Assembly (NCBI GenBank): GCA_016711485.1
Contig: JADJSX010000015.1
Location: 1 to 57,596, forward strand
Direction: 5' to 3'
DNA length: 57,596 bases
From: Leptospiraceae bacterium
Lineage (GTDB): Bacteria > Spirochaetota > Leptospiria > Leptospirales > Leptospiraceae
The translations under genes were made by a program, and so were the position numbers. Positions 50,371-57,596 of this stretch are shown one piece after another; the first letter of the stretch is position 1; each line of letters begins with the position of its first letter. Under the pieces are notes generated by a model that was given only the letters and a program-made list of their open reading frames with translations, was not told the DNA's origin and ran no database searches.

Positions 50371-50496
50371 ATGGAAGTAAAAGACGCATACAGAAAATAT
50401 CGCAAAGACGGTCTATCCGACAAGACAGCAATCAAGAAGATTTGCAGAGAATTTAAACTGTCTAAAAAAGACGTGGAGTTTATTTTAAATATATGA
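50371..50496 (+). CDS. Diverged paralogue of the small helical protein (41 aa)
   Basis: MEVKDAYRKYRKDGLSDKTA resembles the preceding protein in length and pattern, ending KKDVEFILNI against VLDIDLILSV. Present only in the second copy, with its own AAGGAG. A tandem duplication that diverged. Confidence 0.55.
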   Translation: MEVKDAYRKYRKDGLSDKTAIKKICREFKLSKKDVEFILNI

Positions 50497-50777
50497 AAAA
50501 AATAAAACTCACACAGGGTAAATATGCGTTAGTCGATAACGAAGATTACGAGAGACTTTCTGAAATAAAATGGGCGGCAGAAAAATGTTCTAAGTCTGAA
50601 AATTATTACGCAAGAAATCGGCGCTTAAATATAAAAATGCACAGGTTAATTATGGGACTCGATGCAAGCAGCCCTCTAGTGGTCGACCATGTAAGACACA
50701 ATACATTAGATAACCGGAAAGAATTTTTGAGAGTTTGCACAAGAGCAGAAAATAATAGGAATCGAAAGAAAAAATAG
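50493..50777 (+). CDS. HNH homing-type endonuclease, second copy (94 aa)
   Basis: Protein identical to 6694-6978. The identity continues for about 37 bases after the stop, to AAAAACGTT, and then ends abruptly. Confidence 0.8.
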   Translation: MKKIKLTQGKYALVDNEDYERLSEIKWAAEKCSKSENYYARNRRLNIKMHRLIMGLDASSPLVVDHVRHNTLDNRKEFLRVCTRAENNRNRKKK

Positions 50778-50811
50778 TTTACAAAAAATCATAAGCGAAA
50801 ATAATAAAAAC

Positions 50812-50890
50812 GTTCCAATCTTGTTTAGTCGCAAGATAAATACAGAGTTAAGTTCCCCTTTCCCGCTTGACTCTGTGGAACAAACGACTA
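50812..50890 (+). ncRNA. Pseudoknotted RNA before replication allele 2
   Basis: Outer stem GTTCC/GGAAC (50812 with 50877) encloses hairpin ATCTTG/CAAGAT with loop TTTAGTCG and a second hairpin ACAGAGT/ACTCTGT. The loop bases TAGTCG pair with CGACTA at 50885-50890, outside the outer stem. Same topology as the RNA at 7042-7121 but different sequence. The 95 bases after it hold no gene. Confidence 0.5.
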
Positions 50891-50985
50891 GGGATAGGAA
50901 AAAGAGTGAAAGGATTTTATAGATTTCTCCTGAATCAAATCTAAAAATTTATAACGGGTAATTAATATTATCCTATGGGTGTATT

Positions 50986-51231
50986 ATGAATATTACGCAA
51001 AAAAAACAATTACTAGAGGGTGCTATATTTCAAGCGTGCGAGCTAAAATTTGAATTGTCGAACTATATGACTTTTTCAAACGTCGGTAAAGACTATTTTG
51101 TTATAGATGGTAAAAAATGGATTAAATTTGATTCTTTTAGGAGAGACGATGTTTTATTTCATTTAGATAAATGGATAAATAGAATCAATACAATACAGGA
51201 ACTAATTGCATCGGAGACAACAAATGAGTAA
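50986..51231 (+). CDS. Hypothetical protein (81 aa), replication module 2
   Basis: MNITQKKQLLEGAIFQACEL then a beta part and a helical end (LDKWINRINTIQELI). Occupies the place of the GIY-YIG gene. Overlaps the replication gene by eight bases. Unknown. Confidence 0.5.
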   Translation: MNITQKKQLLEGAIFQACELKFELSNYMTFSNVGKDYFVIDGKKWIKFDSFRRDDVLFHLDKWINRINTIQELIASETTNE

Positions 51232-52036
51232 AGAAAATATTTTTTTCCCTAATACAACGCAAGTTCCAAATTTTGTTTTTGATGTTCTAATGGCAAAATG
51301 CGGGAAAACGCCAACTAGATTTTTTGTTTTATTAGCCATTATCCGCAAAACTTATGGATGGCAAAAACACGAAGATTTATTAAGCCTATCCCAAATTATC
51401 ACATTGACTGGAATGTCAAAAAATGCAGTCAAGGACGCTCTTAAATTTTGGCAGAAAGAAAAAGTAATTAAACTTTTATCTAAAGGCGATGGTCGAAAAA
51501 TTAGTAAATATAGGTGTTTGCTATATGACTATATAGATACTCACGGGGTCATTGAAAAGTCCTCAGGGGGTCAATCAGATACCCCCACCGAGTCAGTCAA
51601 TGATACCTATAGGGGTCAATCAGTGACCCCACAAAATCAATTAAATCAATTAACCAAAACCAATATACAAAAAGAAGAAAAAATCATGCTCCCACTCGAT
51701 GAAGAAAACAAAATCTCTCTTATGAATCTAAAAACTAAATTCATTGAGACTCTAAAAGAAAATGGATTAACGTATAACCCTGGACAAAAAGACGTTCGAT
51801 TCAATTATTTTACGATAGCAGAAAACAATATGACTCCACAAGATTTGATTGATTTAATCCCTAAACTTATTCAGGTAAAAAAAGAAAACCCAAACGATAA
51901 ATTTTTCAATGGCATCTGTTGGAACATGTCCGATCTAATTAGCTATAAAGCTAAAATAAATAATGCGTATAAATCTAACGTTGTAACATTCCCAAAATAC
52001 GATATGGACGAACTAAGAAAAGAAGGCTGGAGATAA
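51224..52036 (+). CDS. Phage replication protein O-like initiator (allele 2, 270 aa)
   Basis: N-terminal winged helix (TQVPNFVFDVLMAKCGKTPT, TLTGMSKNAVKDALKFWQKE), variable linker with repeat-rich DNA, helical middle, and the ending NVVTFPKYDMDELRKEGW shared with allele 1. The swap therefore ends inside the gene, keeping the piece that may contact the shared helicase loader. Confidence 0.7.
   Translation: MSKENIFFPNTTQVPNFVFDVLMAKCGKTPTRFFVLLAIIRKTYGWQKHEDLLSLSQIITLTGMSKNAVKDALKFWQKEKVIKLLSKGDGRKISKYRCLLYDYIDTHGVIEKSSGGQSDTPTESVNDTYRGQSVTPQNQLNQLTKTNIQKEEKIMLPLDEENKISLMNLKTKFIETLKENGLTYNPGQKDVRFNYFTIAENNMTPQDLIDLIPKLIQVKKENPNDKFFNGICWNMSDLISYKAKINNAYKSNVVTFPKYDMDELRKEGWR
51545..51630 (+). 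repeat. Iteron-like GGGGTCAAT repeats inside replication allele 2
   Basis: GGGGTCA(A)T at 51545, 51567 and 51612 with inverted partners: GGGGGT-N9-ACCCCC (51566-51586) and GGGGTCA-N5-TGACCCC (51612-51630). A probable origin specific for this allele. Confidence 0.6.
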
Positions 52037-52269
52037 TGAACGATTATCAAAAAATGAAATTGATGCAATTAGCCAGAATAGAACTTGTAGACTTGCGCGG
52101 GGTTTGCTCGAATAAAAATAACGGGTTATTAGGACGTTTAACATATGAAGTGGGTAATAAACGTTATCCAAAAGACATTGAAACTGTATGTATGGAAAAT
52201 GTATTGTCTGATTTAGATTACGGAATAAAATTAATTGATAGAATTAAATTACTATTAGAGGGATTATAG
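52036..52269 (+). CDS. Hypothetical protein (77 aa)
   Basis: MNDYQKMKLMQLARIELVDL, helical. One-base overlap with the initiator gene and four bases before the loader gene. In the first copy this position holds the corrupted low-complexity stretch. Confidence 0.55.
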   Translation: MNDYQKMKLMQLARIELVDLRGVCSNKNNGLLGRLTYEVGNKRYPKDIETVCMENVLSDLDYGIKLIDRIKLLLEGL

Positions 52270-52272
52270 ATA

Positions 52273-52941
52273 ATGGATAACAAAGATTTAATAGAACGAT
52301 TAACAGAAATATTTTCGAAAGGTTCAGTAAATTACGTCGAGCCCCAGGAGCCAATTGATAATACGGAATCTTTAAAGGCATACAATAAATTTGCAAAACG
52401 TCAACTATTCATTGACAAGGGGCTAAATCCAATTAGCCTCCCTACTGAGTCAACTATTCTTTTAGGCGAACCGTTAACGGGGAAAACGTCTATTATGAAT
52501 TGCTGGCAAGAATTGATTAAGAACAAAATTGAAAAAGTGAAATTTAAGCGTGAAACTTTTAGAAATGCTGATGGTGAATGGGAACCTGTCCGATATTATA
52601 AGGAATTAGAAAATTTATCGTCTCGATGGATTGACGAAAAAGAGGTCAGAAGTTTTTACAAAGATATTGACAATTTAAACACGAATTATAAAAACTTTGT
52701 GGTTACTCGATATTATTTTCTAGATGATTTCTGCTATCGAAAATACGAACAAGATAAAAACGAATTTGAGAAAGCTTTTATATCGTACATGGATAGGCTG
52801 ATTAGATTCTTAGAGTTGAATAAAAATATAATTGTAATTGCCTCGACTAATAATAAACCGAGTGAATTTTTAAATCATGCTGGGATGTATGCTAGGGTAA
52901 ATGAGATTTTTAAAAATAAAATTGCAATAGGTAAAGTTTAA
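52273..52941 (+). CDS. DnaC-like helicase loader ATPase, intact copy (222 aa)
   Basis: Walker A LLGEPLTGKTS (63-73), Walker B YYFLDDF, sensor IVIASTN. It should deliver the host helicase to the initiator at the origin. Its sequence is nearly the same in both phages, so it must work with both initiator alleles. Confidence 0.78.
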   Translation: MDNKDLIERLTEIFSKGSVNYVEPQEPIDNTESLKAYNKFAKRQLFIDKGLNPISLPTESTILLGEPLTGKTSIMNCWQELIKNKIEKVKFKRETFRNADGEWEPVRYYKELENLSSRWIDEKEVRSFYKDIDNLNTNYKNFVVTRYYFLDDFCYRKYEQDKNEFEKAFISYMDRLIRFLELNKNIIVIASTNNKPSEFLNHAGMYARVNEIFKNKIAIGKV

Positions 52942-52967
52942 ATGAGAAAGGGAATGAGGGGAATATT

Positions 52968-53225
52968 ATGTTAGAACTTACAACAAAAAATAAAGATAAC
53001 ACAAATGAAAATTTATTTTATTTTTGTGAATTCAAGAAAACTTTCAGCAGGGAAGTTATTGAAATTAAGCCAATGGACGACGGGGCTAAAAAAATAATTG
53101 ACCACATTAAAAAATTCATTGGGCGATTCAAGAAAAACATAAAAAACGAAAATAAATTATTGAAAATTAAATTAGAAAGTGGGAGTTTATGGGATCAATT
53201 AAAGAAAAAATTATTCAAGAGTTAG
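52968..53225 (+). CDS. Hypothetical protein (85 aa), second copy
   Basis: Counterpart of 9237-9512. Single-base changes and a 24-base deletion in the middle alter about 20 residues. Confidence 0.45.
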   Translation: MLELTTKNKDNTNENLFYFCEFKKTFSREVIEIKPMDDGAKKIIDHIKKFIGRFKKNIKNENKLLKIKLESGSLWDQLKKKLFKS

Positions 53226-53358
53226 AGCAATTTACAAAAATAAAACGTTCTATCAATAACTATTTAGTTATGCTAATAGAACGAGAAAGTGAAAAAAGTT
53301 CCGACAAAGCCGTTAAAACTGTATACGGTAAAGACGGGGTTAATATTAATTATTCTTA
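53226..53358 (+). pseudogene. Ribbon-helix-helix gene lacking its start
   Basis: Only the second helix and tail (NNYLVMLIERESEK onward) remain of the gene at 9588-9773; about 130 bases between two similar ACAAA..AAACGTTC contexts are deleted. Confidence 0.6.
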
Positions 53359-53399
53359 AAACAGTTTTGCAATTCAAGTAATAAAGATTTAAAAAATGG

Positions 53400-53428
53400 T
53401 TGACTTGCTATATTTATTTTTGCTTAAT
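53400..53428 (+). promoter_or_regulatory. Promoter for leaderless YopX-like gene, second copy
   Basis: TTGACT-17-CTTAAT identical to 9814-9842. Confidence 0.6.
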
Positions 53429-53435
53429 ACAAATT

Positions 53436-53789
53436 ATGTTAGAACTAAAATTTGAAACAAACTATAGAGATAGGTTATATAAATTTACTTTTGAAGATAT
53501 GCAATCCCAAATGGGGTATGTAGCAGTCGACGATAAAGATCATGCGATGATAAACGCCGAAAACCCAAGAATATTTGTAGGAGTTAAAGATAAAAATGGG
53601 AAAGATATTTATTTTGGGAATACTTTACGAGTTTCTTTTACTCTTACAAACATAGTAATTTCTAAAGTAGATTTTAAAAGAGGGATATTTTTTGTTTTAA
53701 ATGAAAAAGGTCAATATCATCCTATTAGCGAATTTTTTTATGATTCAAATAATGTTTCCAAACAGTTAGAAATTATTAATGAATCATAA
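53436..53789 (+). CDS. YopX-like phage protein, second copy (117 aa)
   Basis: Same protein as 9850-10203 with four changes. Identity continues about 140 bases past it, to the first attC box, and then breaks. Confidence 0.6.
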   Translation: MLELKFETNYRDRLYKFTFEDMQSQMGYVAVDDKDHAMINAENPRIFVGVKDKNGKDIYFGNTLRVSFTLTNIVISKVDFKRGIFFVLNEKGQYHPISEFFYDSNNVSKQLEIINES

Positions 53790-53931
53790 AAAAAGGAGTT
53801 CTGATTAGAGTATGAAAATTTTATTTATATTTTTATTTTCTAATCAGGGTGTCCCCTGCCAATATGTCTAAAATATTTTACTACTCGAATCTTAGGGCGG
53901 GAAAAACTAAACGAAAAATCGTTTTAATGGC

Positions 53932-54144
53932 GTAGAACGTTCAGGGTAGCCGACGCGCTTCTTAGCGTGTCTCAGAGCCGACCGTATACGATGCAAGTCA
54001 TGTGACTAATCTTCACTAGGCGCGATGTTTGCAGTCTGGCAAGACAACTAAAAAATAAACCTATCACAGTATAGCCGTATCGGATCAAGCATGACACATC
54101 ATCCAAGCATAGTGTCATGCGCAGCAGTTACCAGAGTGTTAGTT
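53932..54144 (+). other. attC-like site B1 (long form, hybrid)
   Basis: R'' GTAGAAC as in A1, R' GTTAGTT (54138). The left arm GGGTAGCC resembles site A6, the right arm CAGTTACC resembles A1, so arms match poorly and the site may be a recombinant. Middle part is shared with A1. Confidence 0.6.
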
Positions 54145-54223
54145 GCCGTTTTTGGAAGCGTCCAGTTTAATTATTCCTACACAAAAAAAATCAAGGGCGG
54201 TTTACTATTTTTAAAAATTCTAT

Positions 54224-54252
54224 TTGACATTTTTTAGATGTATGAAATTGTA
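54224..54252 (+). promoter_or_regulatory. Promoter of the helicase-methyltransferase cassette
   Basis: TTGACA, 17 bases, ATTGTA, ATG at 54262, so a leader of at most about three bases. TATGAAATTG is repeated over the start. Confidence 0.5.
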
Positions 54253-54261
54253 TGAAATTGT

Positions 54262-54408
54262 ATGAAAACGAACAAAGAAAAAAAATACACAATTAGAATA
54301 GATGAGGGATTCCATGACCTGCTTAAAACTTTAAAGTCTGAGTATGGAACGATGGAAAACGGATTACGAAAAGTTTATGAATACTGGAAAGAAAGGAAGA
54401 AAAAATGA
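54262..54408 (+). CDS. Small DNA-binding-like protein (48 aa)
   Basis: YTIRIDEGFHDLLKTLKSEY then a basic helix; possibly ribbon-helix-helix. It overlaps the large gene by four bases (ATGA), so it may regulate the cassette. Confidence 0.5.
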   Translation: MKTNKEKKYTIRIDEGFHDLLKTLKSEYGTMENGLRKVYEYWKERKKK

Positions 54409-56591
54409 GTAAAAATTATGATGAGTTTTTAAATAAAAAGAAAATTAAATTAGTAGAATCTGGATTTGAAATTTCAGAAAAAGAGATTAATCCTATATTA
54501 TTTGATTTTCAAAAATTTTGCGTTAAACGTGCATTGAAGGCAGGTAAATACGCATTATTCGCGGATTGCGGGTTAGGTAAAACATTTCAGCAAATAGAAT
54601 GGGCTAGACTGGTTTCAGAAAAAACAAATAAGCCTGTTTTGATTTTGGCTCCTTTGTCGGTAGTATATCAGACTATTGAAGAAGGATTAAAATTAGGAGT
54701 AGAAATCAAATTCCCGTCGGAAGAAATCGGGATTCATATTTCTAATTATGAGCAAATCGACAATATAGATTGTTCTATTTATTCGGGCGTTGTTCTTGAT
54801 GAGAGTTCTATTCTTAAGAATTTTGAAGGTGAAACGAAAAAGGCAATCATTGAAAACTTTTCTAAAACTCCTTACAAGCTGGCTTGCACAGCTACTCCAT
54901 CGCCTAACGATCCGATGGAAATAGGAAATCATTCTGAGTTTTTAAATGTCATGACCAGAAATGAAATGCTTGCAATGTATTTTATTCATGACGGTGGAGA
55001 AACAGCTAAATGGAGATTGAAAAAACATGCTGTAAATTTATTTTATGAGTTCATTTCTTCATGGGCTATTATGTATACTAAGCCTAAAGATATTGGATTC
55101 GAAATGAAAGGGTATGATTTGCCTGAATTGAATCTGGAAGAAAAACAAATCGCAACTACTAAAAGAGATAATGGTTTATTATTTAATTCAACTGCTATTA
55201 GTGCAACTGATTTCAATGCAGAGTTAAGAATTACAAAATTTGAAAGGCTTAGTGAAGTGGTTAATATCATTAATTCTCGACCATCAGAATCATTTATTAT
55301 TTGGATTAAGCAAAATGAAGAAGGACAAGAATTAAGAAAATTAATTCCTCATGCAGTTGAAATATCTGGAAGCGATTCAGATGAATCGAAAGAGCAAAAA
55401 AGAAAAGACTTTGTAAATGGAAAATTCAAAATACTTATCACAAAAAGTAAAATTGCATCCATGGGATTAAACTTCCAACATTGCCATAATCAAATATTTG
55501 CTTCATTAGATTTTTCTTTCGAGTCTCTATACCAATCAATTAGACGCTCATATAGATTTGGACAAAAAGAGAATGTGAACATTTACTTAATTACAACTGA
55601 TACAATGAGCAATGTTCTAGAGTCAATCAAGCATAAACAAAAACAATTTGAGAAAATGCAAACAGAAATGAGTAAGGCAATTAATAAATATTTAAAAGGG
55701 GATAATATGACTAAGCCGGTATACGATATTGAATCAGTATCGAATGAACTTTATGAAATAAAAAGAGGAGATTGTATTCAGTTAATCAAAGAAGTAGAAT
55801 CTGAATCAGTGGGATTAAGCGTTTTCAGCCCTCCATTTGCAGAATTATACACTTACTCAAATCATTTGGAAGATATGGGTAATTCAAAAGATTACAATGA
55901 ATTCATGGAGCAGTTTGGATACTTAGTAAAAGAACTTTATCGAGTTTTAATGTCAGGTCGGAATGTTGCTGTTCATTGCATGGATTTACCAATTCAGAAA
56001 GGCAAAGAAGGATTTATTGGACTAAGAGATTTTTCTGGAATCATTTTAAAAGCCTTTGAAAAAGAAGGATTTATTTATCATTCGAGAGTTACGATTTGGA
56101 AAAACCCTGTTACTGAAATGCAAAGGACAAAGGCTTTAGGATTACTTCATAAGCAAGTAAAAAAAGATTCCACAATGTCAAGAGTTGGGATACCTGACTA
56201 TGTTATGATTTTCCGCAAAGATGGAGAAAGGAATAATCCTGTGACTAATACTGAATTGTCGGTTGACCTCTGGCAGAAATATGCAAGCCCCGTATGGATG
56301 GATATTGATTACGGTAATACTCTACAGGGATACAGAGATGGCAGAGATGTAAATGATGAAAAACATATTTGCCCTTTACAATTAGATACTATTGAGAGGC
56401 TAATACATCTTTACTCCAATGCGGGAGATACTGTATTAACTCCATTCATGGGTATTGGTTCAGAGGTTTTTCAGGCAGTAAAAATGAATCGTAAAGGTAA
56501 GGGTTTTGAATTAAAAGAATCTTATTTTGAAATTGCAAAGAAAAATTTAGAAAAGCTAATGATTGAGAAAACTCAATTAAGTTTAATTTAA
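54405..56591 (+). CDS. SNF2-type helicase fused to DNA methyltransferase (728 aa)
   Basis: Residues about 30-430 are a superfamily 2 helicase: Walker A CGLGKT (55-60), LDESS (131-135), TATPSPND and the SNF2-like QSIRRSYRFGQ. Residues about 455-725 are an amino-methyltransferase of the N4/N6 type with SPPF and, later, TPFMGIGSEVFQA. Such fusions occur in phages and mobile elements and are thought to methylate phage DNA or act against restriction. It is the sole large gene of its cassette, is absent from array 1, and is unusually long for an integron cassette. Confidence 0.82.
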   Translation: MSKNYDEFLNKKKIKLVESGFEISEKEINPILFDFQKFCVKRALKAGKYALFADCGLGKTFQQIEWARLVSEKTNKPVLILAPLSVVYQTIEEGLKLGVEIKFPSEEIGIHISNYEQIDNIDCSIYSGVVLDESSILKNFEGETKKAIIENFSKTPYKLACTATPSPNDPMEIGNHSEFLNVMTRNEMLAMYFIHDGGETAKWRLKKHAVNLFYEFISSWAIMYTKPKDIGFEMKGYDLPELNLEEKQIATTKRDNGLLFNSTAISATDFNAELRITKFERLSEVVNIINSRPSESFIIWIKQNEEGQELRKLIPHAVEISGSDSDESKEQKRKDFVNGKFKILITKSKIASMGLNFQHCHNQIFASLDFSFESLYQSIRRSYRFGQKENVNIYLITTDTMSNVLESIKHKQKQFEKMQTEMSKAINKYLKGDNMTKPVYDIESVSNELYEIKRGDCIQLIKEVESESVGLSVFSPPFAELYTYSNHLEDMGNSKDYNEFMEQFGYLVKELYRVLMSGRNVAVHCMDLPIQKGKEGFIGLRDFSGIILKAFEKEGFIYHSRVTIWKNPVTEMQRTKALGLLHKQVKKDSTMSRVGIPDYVMIFRKDGERNNPVTNTELSVDLWQKYASPVWMDIDYGNTLQGYRDGRDVNDEKHICPLQLDTIERLIHLYSNAGDTVLTPFMGIGSEVFQAVKMNRKGKGFELKESYFEIAKKNLEKLMIEKTQLSLI

Positions 56592-56653
56592 GACTAGCAT
56601 TTCGGGTGGGTTGGAAGTTCTAAGAGATAAACCTATGAGCTTCCAAAAATGGC

Positions 56654-56741
56654 AACTAACGTTAGCATAGACGACGTTTACGCATAATACGTCGTCTCTC
56701 TATACCAAATCTGTCGTAAATGTTGCCTCATGTAGTTGGCG
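56654..56741 (+). other. attC-like site B2
   Basis: R'' region GGCAACTAAC is the exact ten-base complement of the cassette start GTTAGTTGCC at 54138. R' is GTTGGCG (56735). The left arm AGCATAGACGACGTTTAC equals that of site A2, the right arm GTAAATGTTGCCTCATG is close to that of A2. About 88 bases. Confidence 0.75.
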
Positions 56742-56987
56742 ATGATTAATTAAAGGCATCCAATTAAGCCTTATTTTTTCTAATACAGAATTTTTTACTT
56801 TTATGTGAAAGTTGTGAGATTTTAAAAATGGGGGTGGATAAAATATTCGCTTGGTTAATAGTTGGTGGCTGTGTTGGGTAACTCGGGATGTAGGGGTTAG
56901 GCAAATCAATAAGCTCAAAAAAGGTCCTGTTGGTAAATGGCATTGGGGGTTGAGCAAAAGCACAAGCCGACAAACGGCACTTAAGTA
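56742..56987 (+). other. Short cassette without convincing gene
   Basis: Begins with an AAAGGC/GCCTT hairpin plus T run like cassette 2 of array 1. A 17-codon frame at 56828 (MGVDKIFAWLIVGGCVG) may be cut by an error. A proline-rich frame exists on the reverse strand. The stretch is more G-rich than its surroundings. I cannot call a gene. Confidence 0.4.
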
Positions 56988-57196
56988 TTGGAACGTTAAG
57001 CGTAGCCGAAACATTCTTATGTTTGTCAGACTGACCGTAACACTTGCAAGATTTATTACAAATCTTTTTTTGGAATTAATCTGCACTGTCTGCCGAAAGA
57101 ACTGAGGATGAGTCTAATACGATTAGATAGGGCTGACCAAGCCTGACCACAGCATCCGACATAGTGGTTAGGCGCAGTGGCTATGCGTAGTTAGAC
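56988..57196 (+). other. attC-like site B3 (long form)
   Basis: R'' TTGGAAC (56988), R' GTTAGAC (57190). Arms AAGCGTAGCC and GGCTATGCGT as in A4. Inner repeat CTGACC/GGTTAG. R'' does not match the cassette start, so this cassette may be a fusion. Confidence 0.6.
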
Positions 57197-57287
57197 GGTG
57201 TTGACAGGTGTCTACTCCGAAAAAGCTAAAAAAGTATTTGTAGCAAAATTTATTTAAACTTAGGACAAATTAGATGAGAATTTAAAA

Positions 57288-57455
57288 ATGCACTCAAAAG
57301 AAATTGTAAAATTAAATAGTTGCCCATTTTGTGGAGGCAATGAAAAACTTATCCAAGCGTTTTGTGTAGTGGATAATATATCAATACATTGCAAAAAGTG
57401 CAAAACTGAATTTACGTTTTCGGATACAAAAATACTAAAGGTTAAACACCACTAA
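57288..57455 (+). CDS. Lar-like zinc protein, truncated copy (55 aa)
   Basis: Intact start MHSKEIVKLNSCPFCGGNEK and second CxxC (HCKKCKTEF). After FSDTK the sequence jumps to inside the attC site, relative to array 1, because about 200 bases are missing (13676-13878 equivalent). It could be a real deletion or an assembly skip. Confidence 0.6.
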   Translation: MHSKEIVKLNSCPFCGGNEKLIQAFCVVDNISIHCKKCKTEFTFSDTKILKVKHH

Positions 57456-57533
57456 CATGCTAGACTCGGATCAAGGGATGAGCAGCGGTCCAGACATTGC
57501 CGAAATCCCGCAGCAGTTACCAGAGTGTTAGAC
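57440..57533 (+). other. Right half of attC-like site (counterpart of A5)
   Basis: Keeps CACTAACATG, GACTCGGAT, CAGTTACC and R' GTTAGAC (57527) but has lost the R'' half. The remaining 63 bases are the start of the cassette that carries the HExxH gene in array 1. Confidence 0.6.
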
Positions 57534-57596
57534 GGCGTTCCCCTCGCACCTTACTCCTACAGAGCAAAAAAGATATCTTTTACGTCTATTTTTATG

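Larger units (their letters stand above)
53932..57533 (+). mobile_element. Integron-like cassette array 2 (no integrase)
   Basis: Four attC-like elements (53932, 56654, 56988, and half of one ending 57533) define three cassettes. It starts at the same base of the phage as array 1 but has a different first and second cassette before rejoining at the Lar-like cassette. The window ends within the following cassette. Confidence 0.72.

Noticed and set aside
50812..50881. GTTCC/GGAAC stem as another attC site
   Set aside because: The boxes are in the reverse order (GTT first, AAC last), so it is an ordinary stem.
56700..57086. Reverse-strand 128-codon frame over site B2 and the short cassette
   Set aside because: It crosses attC-like hairpins and has no start signal; proline-rich content reflects base composition.
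1..57596. CRISPR array
   Set aside because: No series of identical short repeats with unique spacers; the only short repeats are iterons and coding repeats.

Overview
The window reads as a double-stranded DNA tailed phage with a long tail (siphovirus-like) and a low-GC host, by eye about one third GC. It carries a P22-type coat protein, a terminase, a 1240-residue tape measure and a tail-chaperone frameshift. The genome unit is about 43.6 kb and the window holds it about 1.3 times. Bases 1 to about 10,350 recur at about 43,562 to 53,940, mostly near-identical but with several modules exchanged. This is what a circular or circularly permuted genome gives when a contig runs past its own start, here joining two related phages. 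Many genes carry one-base frameshifts in A or T runs that are absent from the other copy, so most broken genes look like read errors. The host is not proven. Integron-type recombination sites and the base composition fit a spirochaete such as Treponema, but this is inference.

Layout: 1-2.2 kb lysis region (C39-like peptidase, holin candidate, spanin candidate). 2.2-2.7 kb regulatory gap. 2.7-10.2 kb recombination and replication (ribbon-helix-helix protein, ERF annealing protein, SSB, small winged-helix and HNH proteins, replication protein with internal repeats, DnaC-like loader, YopX-like protein). 10.35-15.1 kb integron-like cassette array. 15.7-22.2 kb about 25 very small early genes, including a RusA-like resolvase and a LexA-type winged helix. 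22.2-43.97 kb terminase, portal, scaffold, coat, Prp-like protease, neck, tail, fibres. 43.56-53.9 kb second copy of the start. 53.93-57.6 kb a second, different cassette array.

The most striking feature is the pair of cassette arrays. Elements of about 90-220 bp fold on themselves and have R'' (AAC-ending) and R' (GTT-starting) ends like attC sites. In five of seven cassettes the first bases after the upstream GTT are the reverse complement (one with a G-T pair) of the last bases before the downstream AAC, as expected of a cassette that once closed into a circle. Cargo includes a GNAT acetyltransferase, an N6-adenine methyltransferase, a Lar-like zinc protein, an HExxH protein and, only in the second array, a 728-residue SNF2 helicase-methyltransferase fusion. 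No integron integrase is visible, so movement would need an enzyme supplied by the host. The array sits at the same genomic place in both copies but with different content, so it looks like a plug-in site for accessory genes, several of them plausibly anti-restriction.

Other points of interest: two allelic replication modules, each with its own repeats inside the replication gene and its own pseudoknotted RNA upstream; a phage-encoded Prp-like protease together with NLQLFA motifs in both scaffold and coat protein; a class II tRNA-like structure before the coat gene; and several promoters that start transcription at or within a few bases of the start codon.
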